This document shows positions 1 through 6,754 of a DNA stretch of 64,000 nucleotides, piece after piece. A program made the position numbers and the translations under genes. Source of the DNA: DT-110 sp964342305 (GTDB lineage: Bacteria > Bacteroidota > Bacteroidia > Chitinophagales > Saprospiraceae); NCBI GenBank assembly GCA_964342305.1, contig CAYFGK010000014.1:8021-72020 (forward strand), given 5' to 3'. Under the pieces are notes generated by a model. The model was not told the origin of the DNA. It saw only the letters and a list, made by a program, of their open reading frames with translations, and ran no database searches. Each line of letters starts with the position of its first letter. Position 1 is the first letter of the stretch.

Positions 1-201
1 GAATCGGGAACGCGACGTTATTTCTACGCCCACCTGGATTCGTGGGCCGTCGCGGAAGGACAGGAAGTGAAGCAAGGAGAAAAGATCGGAACGGTCGGCA
101 ACACGGGTAACGCCCGTCACACCAGCCCTCACCTGCATTTTGAGGTGCACATCGCCCGGGGCAAATCGATCGACCCGGCGCTGATTTTCACGCAACCGTA
201 G
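1..201 (+). CDS. M23 family metallopeptidase, C-terminal fragment
   Basis: The reading frame is open from base 1 and ends with TAG at 199-201, giving the last 66 residues of a protein that starts outside the window. The segment FYAHLD, a G-x-V-x-x-G-x-x-I-G-x-V-G-x-T-G run and the final HLHFEV are the end of the LytM/M23 fold; HLHFE supplies the zinc-binding HxH and the catalytic His. Known members are periplasmic or outer-membrane-linked endopeptidases that cut peptidoglycan cross-links, or inactive LytM factors. The N-terminal half, with the other zinc ligands, is missing, so activity cannot be judged. The gene converges on lpxB across a repeat-bearing spacer. Confidence 0.9.
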   Translation, partial: ESGTRRYFYAHLDSWAVAEGQEVKQGEKIGTVGNTGNARHTSPHLHFEVHIARGKSIDPALIFTQP

Positions 202-438
202 CGAAAAAGGAATCATTCATCACCAGGATTGTACGAAACTTCAAGTTTTAAAACCCATCCCCCCCGCCCCCTTCCCTTTGAAGAAGGGAAAGGGGAGTTC
301 TTTCGAAGGTTGCTAGCTTTCTTTCTAGTATCTTATTCGGTGGACGAAAATTATTCTGCCTACCTTTTTCAAAGAGAGGTATTTAGAGGGTGGGTTTTGC
401 CAAAAGAAGCACCATCGATCAAGTTTCGTACAGTCCTG
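202..438. repeat. Spacer with nested imperfect inverted repeats
   Basis: This gene-free spacer lies between convergent genes. An outer inverted pair, GTACGAAACTT at 231-241 and AAGTTTCGTAC at 421-431, matches perfectly over 11 bp. An inner pair, 250-260 (AAAACCCATCC) and 388-398, matches at 10 of 11 positions. Inside these, 268-278 and 284-295 form a C-rich/G-rich hairpin with one bulge. The nested arms could be a small MITE-like element or a large folded 3' structure. No target-site duplication and no open reading frame of note was recognised. Confidence 0.5.
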
Positions 439-473
439 ATTCATCACTCATCATTCATCACTCATCATTCAGG
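439..473. repeat. Heptanucleotide tandem array (ATTCATC/ACTCATC)
   Basis: Five consecutive 7-base units alternate ATTCATC, ACTCATC, ATTCATC, ACTCATC, and then the degenerate ATTCAGG. The array runs into the end of lpxB: the last three codons and the stop of lpxB (458-469) are made from repeat units. It belongs to the same class as the arrays at 45715-45785, 49383-49520 and 49678-49935. Confidence 0.8.
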
Positions 474-1576
474 AATTTCACCATATGCCCGGCCGCCTTT
501 TGGGAGGCACCACTGTGGCCTAATTTGGCTTTAAGTTCGCGGTAGCCGGCTTGCAGGGTTGATCGTTGATGGGGTTCGAATAGCCGATCGAGCTCCGAGA
601 GGATGCGCCTGGGACGAAAGTCTGATTGGATGAGCTCCGTGACGAGTTCGCGGTCCACCACCAGGTTGACCAGCGAAATGTACTTAACGCGGATTACCCG
701 CCGGGCAATCTGATAGGAGAGGGGAGAGCCCTGGTAACACACCACCTCCGGTACTTCGAAGAGCGCCGTTTCGAGGGTAGCGGTACCACTGGTAACGAGG
801 GCCGCATCGGCCAGAGAAAGAATGTCGTAGGTGCGCCCGCTCACGAGGGGAATGGATACACCTTCTTTATTCAGGATCTGCTCGTAAAAATCGTCGGGGA
901 TGGAGGGGGCACACGCCAGTACAAATTGGTATTGCGGACGCGCTTTTGCAGCAGCCAGCATCCCCCGTAGCATACGGCTGATCTCCTGACGGCGGGAGCC
1001 GGGCAGGAGCGCAATCAATGGCCGATCGGGATCCAGGCCAAATTCTTTGTGAAAACCCGCCGGGGCGTCGTAGCGGTCGATCACGTCGAGCAGCGGGTGT
1101 CCCACAAACTCCACCGAATAATCGTATTGGTCGTAAAAAGCTTTTTCGAAAGGCAGAATGACGTACATTTTATCCACCGTCTTTTTGATACCGTGCACCC
1201 GCTTTGCATTCCAGGCCCAGATTTGCGGTGAAATGTAGTAGAGCACCCGAATGCCCTGCCCATGGGCCCATTTGGCGATGCGCAGGTTGAAGCCGGGATA
1301 GTCGATCAGAATAAGCGCATCGGGTTGGAAAGCCAGGACATCCTGTTTACAGTAGGACAGATTGCGCAGGATGGTCCGCAGGTTCATCACCACTTCCACA
1401 AAGCCCATAAATGCCAAATCGCGGTAGTGTTTGACCAGATCCATCCCCTGCTCCTGCATCATGTCCCCGCCCCAGCCACGGAAATTGGCCTCGGGATCTT
1501 CCCGGCGCAATGCTTTGATTAGGTTGGAACCATGCAGATCGCCCGAGGCTTCGCCGGCAATGATGTAATACTTCAT
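458..1576 (-). CDS. lpxB: Lipid-A-disaccharide synthase LpxB
   Basis: The 372-residue protein has the normal length for LpxB. This is the inverting GT19 glycosyltransferase that joins UDP-2,3-diacylglucosamine to lipid X at the inner membrane in lipid A synthesis. Recognisable segments are the N-terminal IAGEASGDLHG, YYISPQIWAWNAKRV near residue 115, FVGHPLLD near 158, ALLPGSRRQEI near 190 and the nucleotide-binding part TSGTATLETAL near 263. The start is the ATG at 1576; 15 bases upstream is a 20-bp palindrome (1591-1610). The gene is last in a surE - small membrane protein - lpxB run on the minus strand. Its stop codon and the final N-D-E residues are encoded by a heptamer array. Confidence 0.97.
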   Translation of the reverse strand: MKYYIIAGEASGDLHGSNLIKALRREDPEANFRGWGGDMMQEQGMDLVKHYRDLAFMGFVEVVMNLRTILRNLSYCKQDVLAFQPDALILIDYPGFNLRIAKWAHGQGIRVLYYISPQIWAWNAKRVHGIKKTVDKMYVILPFEKAFYDQYDYSVEFVGHPLLDVIDRYDAPAGFHKEFGLDPDRPLIALLPGSRRQEISRMLRGMLAAAKARPQYQFVLACAPSIPDDFYEQILNKEGVSIPLVSGRTYDILSLADAALVTSGTATLETALFEVPEVVCYQGSPLSYQIARRVIRVKYISLVNLVVDRELVTELIQSDFRPRRILSELDRLFEPHQRSTLQAGYRELKAKLGHSGASQKAAGHMVKFLNDE

Positions 1577-1590
1577 GTGTGTGCCCTTTG

Positions 1591-1610
1591 ATTTTTGCCG
1601 AAAGGCAAAT
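1591..1610. repeat. Mini-hairpin palindrome, GCC-GAAA-GGC type
   Basis: ATTTTTGCCGAAAGGCAAAT folds with stem TTTGCC/GGCAAA and loop GAAA. It lies between the stop of the small membrane protein and the lpxB start, so it would sit in the lpxB leader. It is a member of a family dispersed through the window. Confidence 0.75.
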
Positions 1611-1618
1611 CCAAGATC

Positions 1619-1924
1619 CTAGCTACCGAATAAGGTAGTCCCGAAATAAACGACCCAGATAAGACTGTAGATCAGCGTTGCACTCAGCACCCCTCGCATC
1701 GATTTAGCTTTGCGGTTCCGCTGATAATAGCTAAAGGGAACCAAATTCACACAGATGGCCATCAGCAGAATGGTGCGCTTTCGGAAAATGAATTCCCCGT
1801 TGCCGCCTTGTAGATAACCAGCGGCATGAACTTCTTCCAGAATTACCAGGAGCAGAGCATAGCCAACAAAGGGAATGAGAATTCCCAGGACCAGGCCCAG
1901 CCAAATGTTGTTGCGTTGCAGCAT
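1619..1924 (-). CDS. Small membrane protein of unknown function
   Basis: The 101-residue protein has three hydrophobic stretches, at about residues 8-28, 50-66 and 80-97, separated by charged segments (FRKRT near 46 and YYQRNRKAKS near 66-75), so it is probably an inner-membrane protein. I do not recognise a named family. The gene starts one base after the surE stop and is followed by lpxB 42 bases after its own stop, so the three are likely co-transcribed. That context suggests an envelope role but shows no activity. Confidence 0.75.
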   Translation of the reverse strand: MLQRNNIWLGLVLGILIPFVGYALLLVILEEVHAAGYLQGGNGEFIFRKRTILLMAICVNLVPFSYYQRNRKAKSMRGVLSATLIYSLIWVVYFGTTLFGS

Positions 1925-1925
1925 A

Positions 1926-2708
1926 TCAGGTGGGTATGGTTATTTGATCAATGTCCTTCATGCTTTTGATAGCCCGGTAATTAGTCAGATCGTGCATGGA
2001 AGGAACAACCGAAATATACCCATTCTCCAGGGCCCATACATCGGTTTCCTCGCTCACGTCATCGTTTACGAAGCGCCCGGTCAGCCAGTAGTAAGGTTGT
2101 CCGCGCGGATCGCGGGCTTCCTGGAACTCCTCTACCCAGCGGGCATCAGCCTGGCGACAAACGCGCATTCCCTTGATCTGTTCCGAAGGCAATGACGGAA
2201 TATTCACGTTCAGCAGACTGCCGTCTTCCATACCGTTTTGCAATACGTAGCGCATCAATGCCTGCACATAAGGTTTTGAGGACTCGAAATCAGCGTCGAA
2301 GGAGTAGTCGAGCAGGGAAAAACCGATACTTGGAATATGCTCCAGGGAGGCTTCCATGGCCGCTGACAATGTACCCGAGTAAATAATGTTGATGCTGGCG
2401 TTGGAGCCGTGATTAATCCCCGAAACACAGAGGTCGATCTCACGGTCTTTCAGTACGACATTTTTTGCCAGTTTCACACAATCCACCGGGGTGCCGCTGC
2501 ATTCGTAGCTTTCAATGCCCTCAAATACTTGTACTTTGCGCAGGCGAATGGGGTCCTCAATGGTGATGGCGTGACCCATCCCCGATTGGGGTGAGTCGGG
2601 GGCTACGACGATTACGTCCCCTATTTCCCGGGCCGATTCTACCAGGGAGCGAATACCGGGAGCGGCGATACCATCATCGTTGGTGACCAGAATGAGCGGT
2701 TTTTTCAT
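1926..2708 (-). CDS. surE: 5'/3'-nucleotidase SurE
   Basis: SurE is a metal-dependent nucleoside monophosphatase. The start chosen is the ATG at 2708, giving 260 residues and placing LVTNDDGIAAPG at the N terminus, as in the family. An ATG further up, at 2795, would add 29 residues with no family match. The DD of TNDDG, the S-G-I-N-H-G-x-N metal-site segment near residue 90 and the following YSGTLSAAMEA are all present. It is first in the run to lpxB and is divergent from hemH. A TACTTTTG sequence at 2750-2757 fits the Bacteroidota -7 element, and a GAAA mini-hairpin lies at 2725-2738 in the leader. Confidence 0.95.
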   Translation of the reverse strand: MKKPLILVTNDDGIAAPGIRSLVESAREIGDVIVVAPDSPQSGMGHAITIEDPIRLRKVQVFEGIESYECSGTPVDCVKLAKNVVLKDREIDLCVSGINHGSNASINIIYSGTLSAAMEASLEHIPSIGFSLLDYSFDADFESSKPYVQALMRYVLQNGMEDGSLLNVNIPSLPSEQIKGMRVCRQADARWVEEFQEARDPRGQPYYWLTGRFVNDDVSEETDVWALENGYISVVPSMHDLTNYRAIKSMKDIDQITIPT

Positions 2709-2724
2709 TGGGTTGGCTTTTGTA

Positions 2725-2738
2725 TTTTTGCGAAAGCA
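2725..2738. repeat. Mini-hairpin palindrome, GC-GAAA-GC type
   Basis: TTTTTGCGAAAGCA has stem TGC/GCA and loop GAAA. It sits in the surE leader, between the candidate promoter and the start codon. Confidence 0.6.
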
Positions 2739-2749
2739 GGATAGGCACG

Positions 2750-2757
2750 CAAAAGTA
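2750..2757 (-). promoter_or_regulatory. Candidate surE promoter -7 element
   Basis: On the minus strand the bases read TACTTTTG, an exact match to the Bacteroidota TAnnTTTG element, about 42 bases before the surE start. No clear TTTG -33 box lies 19-21 bases further upstream, so the call is tentative. Confidence 0.35.
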
Positions 2758-2847
2758 GCAGGAATAAACGATATGACATTCATTTTACCGACCAAATCAA
2801 CTACTGCCGTATACCCCTGTTACCCTTGGTAGTCAAAACAAATCGAC

Positions 2848-3900
2848 ATGGCATTATTTGGAAAAAAAGGCATTCTTCTCGTCAACCTTGGTACACCCGA
2901 CGATCCCGGCCGGGGCGCCGTATATCGCTACCTCAACCAGTTCCTGATGGACCCACGGGTCATCGACTACCCCTGGCTGGCGAGATTTCTGATCGTGCGT
3001 GGGATTATTTCGCCCATCCGGTCGGGTAGTTCCTCCAAACTGTATAAACAGTTGTGGACCGACCGCGGCTCTCCCCTGAAAGCCTACGGGGAAGACGTTG
3101 CCAAGGGCGTGCAGGAGATCGTGGGCGATGAATTTGTGGTTGAACTGGCGATGCGATACCAGAGCCCTTCTATCGAATCGGCCATAAAACGCCTCATGAA
3201 AGCTCAGGTGACCGACATTATTGTCTTCCCCATGTTCCCGCAGTACGCCTCGGCAACCACCGGGTCCGTCCACGACGAGGTGATGCGTATTTTGCGTAAG
3301 CAGCAGATCATCCCGAATGTCCAGATGATCAATTCGTATTACGACTACGATCCCATGATCGAGATCTTTGCGGATAATGCCCGCCAATTCGACCTGGATA
3401 GCTACGATAAGATCATCTTCAGCTATCACGGCCTCCCCGAGCGACAGTTGCGCCGGGCCGACGACTTCAACCATTGCACCAGAGTAGAGGGGTGCTGCCA
3501 ACATATTTCCAAGGTCAATCAGTTTTGCTATTCGGCACAATGCCATGCCACTACGCAAGCCATTGTCGATAAGCTGGGGCTGAAACCCGAGCAATACGTA
3601 ACCTCTTTCCAAAGCCGGCTCGGACCGGAAAAATGGGTGCAGCCATACACCATCGATCAGATCGAAGAGACTGCCGAGCACGGCGGTAAACGACTGCTCG
3701 TATTCTCTCCGGCATTTGTTGCCGATTGCCTGGAAACCATCATCGAGATCGGATTCGAGTATCAGGAAGAATTCGAGGAGATGGGGGGCGAGCAGGTCGA
3801 TCTGGTACCCAGTCTGAACAACGACCCCCGCTGGATCAAGGCGGTGGCCGATCTTATTTTGGCCGAGGCCGGTCAGCCGGCGGCAGCAGCGGCTTCGTAA
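2848..3900 (+). CDS. hemH: Ferrochelatase HemH
   Basis: The 350-residue protein inserts Fe2+ into protoporphyrin IX in the last step of protoheme synthesis. N-terminal GILLVNLGTPDDP is the family signature. The catalytic His is in IFSYHGLPERQL near residue 195, and SAQCHATTQAI and the acidic FSPAFVADCLETIIEIGFEY complete the active-site pattern. The C terminus ends in an Ala-rich tail. It is monocistronic by layout: divergent from surE and followed by a strong bidirectional terminator that overlaps the end of the convergent gene. Confidence 0.97.
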   Translation: MALFGKKGILLVNLGTPDDPGRGAVYRYLNQFLMDPRVIDYPWLARFLIVRGIISPIRSGSSSKLYKQLWTDRGSPLKAYGEDVAKGVQEIVGDEFVVELAMRYQSPSIESAIKRLMKAQVTDIIVFPMFPQYASATTGSVHDEVMRILRKQQIIPNVQMINSYYDYDPMIEIFADNARQFDLDSYDKIIFSYHGLPERQLRRADDFNHCTRVEGCCQHISKVNQFCYSAQCHATTQAIVDKLGLKPEQYVTSFQSRLGPEKWVQPYTIDQIEETAEHGGKRLLVFSPAFVADCLETIIEIGFEYQEEFEEMGGEQVDLVPSLNNDPRWIKAVADLILAEAGQPAAAAAS

Positions 3901-3901
3901 G

Positions 3902-3921
3902 TTTTTTGCTTTCGCAAAAAA
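3902..3921. repeat. Mini-hairpin palindrome, GC-TTTC-GC type
   Basis: TTTTTTGCTTTCGCAAAAAA, immediately after the hemH stop, is a perfect palindrome with a TTTC loop (GAAA on the other strand). It leads into the terminator that follows. Confidence 0.7.
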
Positions 3922-3953
3922 GGCCCTGGCAAATTATTTGTCGGGGCCTTTTT
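3917..3953. terminator. Bidirectional intrinsic terminator between hemH and a convergent gene
   Basis: Arms 3917-3926 (A-run then GGCCC) and 3944-3953 (GGGCC then T-run) pair over 10 bp around a 17-base loop. A-run and T-run flanks allow it to act in both directions. The 3' arm and part of the loop lie inside the last codons of the minus-strand gene, which encode KEKGPDK and stop. Confidence 0.75.
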
Positions 3954-5448
3954 CTTTGGAAGCTGTTGCTGACGTTCCATCGGTTACCAATTCATCCCGC
4001 AGCTTGGCTACATCAGCCCACACCGCCCAATTCGTGTCGCCCCAATGGTGGTACACGTGCAACAGAATAGGTCGAATATCCTGATATGCATCGTTGAGAT
4101 CGAAGCGAAAATCCCCGAGATAGGTCATGGTTGGGTGAAAGAAATCCGCCAGGAAATTGTACTGCAGAGGCAGGGTAGGATGGTCCTGCAACCGATGCTG
4201 CCAAACGGTGGCGATGAGCGTTCCCTGATCCCTGACCTTCCAGGCTGGTTCGGAGAATATCTGCAATGACCATTCGTGCCAGGTCGACAAAAAGGGGATA
4301 CTTTGTTCGTCGAACAGGAAAACGCCCCCATTCCAGTGCTGCCAGTTTTCTACCGTGATGTGTACCCCAAAGGTCTCCCGGATCTTGTGTTTTAACTTGT
4401 CGGAACCGATGGGCACGCTCAGATTTTGTCCTGCCTGATCAAGCCAGCACTCCCTGACCTGATCCCACCGGAAGCCCGTTCGGGCCTCGACCGCTTTAAT
4501 GACCCTGTTTTCCTCGAAGAGGAATTGGCCTTCCTGATCGTACCATTTGCCGCCATCGGGATCGTAGCGGTACCCAAACTGACGGGCTGCATCCGAGAAG
4601 CTGAAAGGCACCCCGTAGGTACGCTGGTGAATGGGCTCAAACCGTTGCTGAAACCGCTTCAAACTGTCTTTTCGCCAATCACGATAAGCTTTTCGTAGTG
4701 GCTTTCGCCAAAAATCAGACAGGCGTAAACACCCGAAATGGGAGGCCAACCAATGTGGGCGTGATTGCCACTGAAAGACTAGTTGGTGATAGCCCCAACT
4801 CAGCCATTTGCGGAGACGAGACCCCCTGGTTTCTCTAAAATAAATGCTTCGGGTCTTGGTGTACACCGGACGGGTACGGTGGTAGTGTTCCTTCAGGTTT
4901 TTAATTTGCTGCAGGTCTTGGGGTGTTACCTGTTGATTGGTGGTTTCCTTCGTGTACAGTTCATCGTAGATGGCGAACAGACGTTGCTGCTTTTCCACCA
5001 GATCGTTATAGCGTTCGTCGTAGACTGCACTGGGACTGAAGGCATTTAACCGGCAATGGTCGGTGCAAAAGGTGATGGGGGTACGATACTGATCAAAAAT
5101 GGTATCAACCTCTTCGGACAAGGCAATAACATCCGTATCCAGATAGGCGTACCGATTGCCGTGGGAAAAATCGAGCCACTGGAACAGACCCGTTTTGAGA
5201 AAAATGGCCGCCTGGTGATTGGTGTACTCCCGTGGCGTGGCAATATCTAATACGTTGGTATGCCGGATCGCTATTTCATTGCGTCGGGTATCCGTCACTA
5301 CCAGGATCGGTAACCGGCTCATGTGGGTTAGGAACGACAGACTGTAGTGCAGCGTCCGAAGGTGTTCCGCCTGGCCGCACACCACAAATACGAAGGCTTT
5401 GTGCGATTGCTGGATTTGATCCGTGAACGTGGCAGGCAATACAGACAT
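3934..5448 (-). CDS. Nucleotide-diphospho-sugar transferase-fold protein
   Basis: With the start at ATG 5448, 10 bases after the previous stop, the protein has 504 residues; a longer reading from 5514 would overlap the radical SAM gene. Near residue 105, YAYLDTDVIAL carries a DxD metal/nucleotide-sugar motif. Near residue 370 come NGGVFLF and further on DQGTLIAT, an arrangement seen in GT8-like glycosyltransferases. A roughly 200-residue basic and aromatic-rich insertion lies between the two halves. It probably transfers a sugar to a surface or secondary-metabolite acceptor; donor and acceptor are unknown. It is last in the six-gene operon from 12040 and carries a GGC-GAAA-GCC palindrome within its coding sequence. 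Confidence 0.65.
   Translation of the reverse strand: MSVLPATFTDQIQQSHKAFVFVVCGQAEHLRTLHYSLSFLTHMSRLPILVVTDTRRNEIAIRHTNVLDIATPREYTNHQAAIFLKTGLFQWLDFSHGNRYAYLDTDVIALSEEVDTIFDQYRTPITFCTDHCRLNAFSPSAVYDERYNDLVEKQQRLFAIYDELYTKETTNQQVTPQDLQQIKNLKEHYHRTRPVYTKTRSIYFRETRGSRLRKWLSWGYHQLVFQWQSRPHWLASHFGCLRLSDFWRKPLRKAYRDWRKDSLKRFQQRFEPIHQRTYGVPFSFSDAARQFGYRYDPDGGKWYDQEGQFLFEENRVIKAVEARTGFRWDQVRECWLDQAGQNLSVPIGSDKLKHKIRETFGVHITVENWQHWNGGVFLFDEQSIPFLSTWHEWSLQIFSEPAWKVRDQGTLIATVWQHRLQDHPTLPLQYNFLADFFHPTMTYLGDFRFDLNDAYQDIRPILLHVYHHWGDTNWAVWADVAKLRDELVTDGTSATASKEKGPDK
4700..4715. repeat. Mini-hairpin palindrome, GGC-TTTC-GCC type
   Basis: GGCTTTCGCCAAAAAT lies inside the glycosyltransferase-like gene; the coding strand reads the GAAA-loop form and encodes WRKP. 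Confidence 0.6.
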
Positions 5449-5458
5449 AGAAATATAG

Positions 5459-6736
5459 CTAGGAATTGATGGGGGTAATGGCGTTGTCGGTGGTTTGGTG
5501 GACCCAGGAATCAACTTGATGGATCAGACCCTGGTAAGCTTCTTTGTTTTCCCGTGCAGTGGGGCCTTGCCAGGCAACAGGTGTCTTTTCGGTTAGGTAA
5601 TCAGTGATGTCTCGCAGTGTTTTCGGAGGCAGAAAGCGCAGTGATTGCTCCATTGGGAACCAAACAGTATTGAGGTGCACAAACCACTGGCGCTGGTTCG
5701 CTTTCTCGAAGATCGCGGGTATTTCCCGCCAGTTGATCTGCATGGGGCAAATGGACAGCGTCAGGCGCTGCCCGCGCTTTCGAACCAGTCGGTCCATGGC
5801 ATCGAGGTTTTGCATGACCCGATCGTAGCGGGCATTCGTTCGGATGGTCTCATACGTGTCCCGGTCAAAGGAATCAATGCTAATGACCAGATGGACATTT
5901 AGCTTTTCCAGTACCCGTTGCACCCGCTGGTTGAAAATGGTGGCATTGGTGGTTATGCTTAGCAGAGCTTCGGGATTGGTTTCGATAAAGCGTTCCCAAA
6001 GCTCAAAATAAAGAGAGATGAGAAAGGGTTCTCCGCCGTAAAATCGAGCCTCCGTAGCTGACTGTATAAAGGGGGCTACCTGTTCGAGGAAATCCGGATG
6101 GTCGTACACGTCGGGCAAAGGCGGTAACTGCTCCCGGTTTTTGCGAATGGAGGAAGAAAATTCACCAAAGCACATCACACATTCCAGGTTGCAGGTGGTA
6201 CTTAATTCAAATTCCAGAGAACGGGGATAGGCGACCGTGACCATTGTGTCAGAAGCCGGCGACGTTTCGGATGACTTGTCGGACTTCCACCTAGCCAGCC
6301 ACCTTTCGCGGTTTTCCGCAAAAAGAAGCTTCCGCAGGTAGCTGCCCCATTGCTGTGGCCTGGCCACCAAGTACGTTACACGCTCAAGCAGTTGTCGTTT
6401 TGGTGAACCCGAGAACCGGTCGAAACTGCGTGCCTGCAGGCCCGAAAAATTACCGGCGATTAATTGTTGCCGACAAGAATCACAACCCACCCCAAAGCTT
6501 CGATCCGAAAATTGGGCCCGGAAAGCCTTCGCCCGGGAACCACGCCAGATATCTTCCAGGGATTGCTCCGGAAAAGAACCGAGGTGGTTGCTTCTGTTAT
6601 AGCAACAAGCGGTAATTTTGCCGTCGCGGCCAAAATACATATTCTGGAAAGGGGCATGACAAAGGCTATGCCTGGCTTCCCCGGATCTTATTTTCTGATA
6701 CGCCTGGTATGTTGAATCGGGAATCATATCGTGCAT
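5459..6736 (-). CDS. Radical SAM protein with N-terminal twitch/SPASM-like segment
   Basis: The 425-residue protein has the radical SAM cluster motif CNLECVMC (Cys182, Cys186, Cys189), which binds the 4Fe-4S cluster that cleaves S-adenosylmethionine. Before it lie Cys26, Cys44, Cys45, Cys85 and Cys88 in the pattern GKITACCYNR ... GVGCDSCR, with LEDIWRG between. This is the usual signature of a SPASM/twitch auxiliary-cluster domain, here placed N-terminal to the core, so a second iron-sulfur cluster is likely. FYGGEPFL near residue 235 is the GGE motif. Such proteins modify peptides or sugars; the substrate is unknown. ATG at 6736 or 6727 could be the start. The asnB-like stop is 18 bases upstream. 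Confidence 0.85.
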   Translation of the reverse strand: MHDMIPDSTYQAYQKIRSGEARHSLCHAPFQNMYFGRDGKITACCYNRSNHLGSFPEQSLEDIWRGSRAKAFRAQFSDRSFGVGCDSCRQQLIAGNFSGLQARSFDRFSGSPKRQLLERVTYLVARPQQWGSYLRKLLFAENRERWLARWKSDKSSETSPASDTMVTVAYPRSLEFELSTTCNLECVMCFGEFSSSIRKNREQLPPLPDVYDHPDFLEQVAPFIQSATEARFYGGEPFLISLYFELWERFIETNPEALLSITTNATIFNQRVQRVLEKLNVHLVISIDSFDRDTYETIRTNARYDRVMQNLDAMDRLVRKRGQRLTLSICPMQINWREIPAIFEKANQRQWFVHLNTVWFPMEQSLRFLPPKTLRDITDYLTEKTPVAWQGPTARENKEAYQGLIHQVDSWVHQTTDNAITPINS

Positions 6737-6754
6737 GAAGATACGAAATGGCCG

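Noticed and set aside
2854..3681. 275-residue minus-strand frame
   Set aside because: It is fully antisense to hemH, whose protein matches its family end to end.
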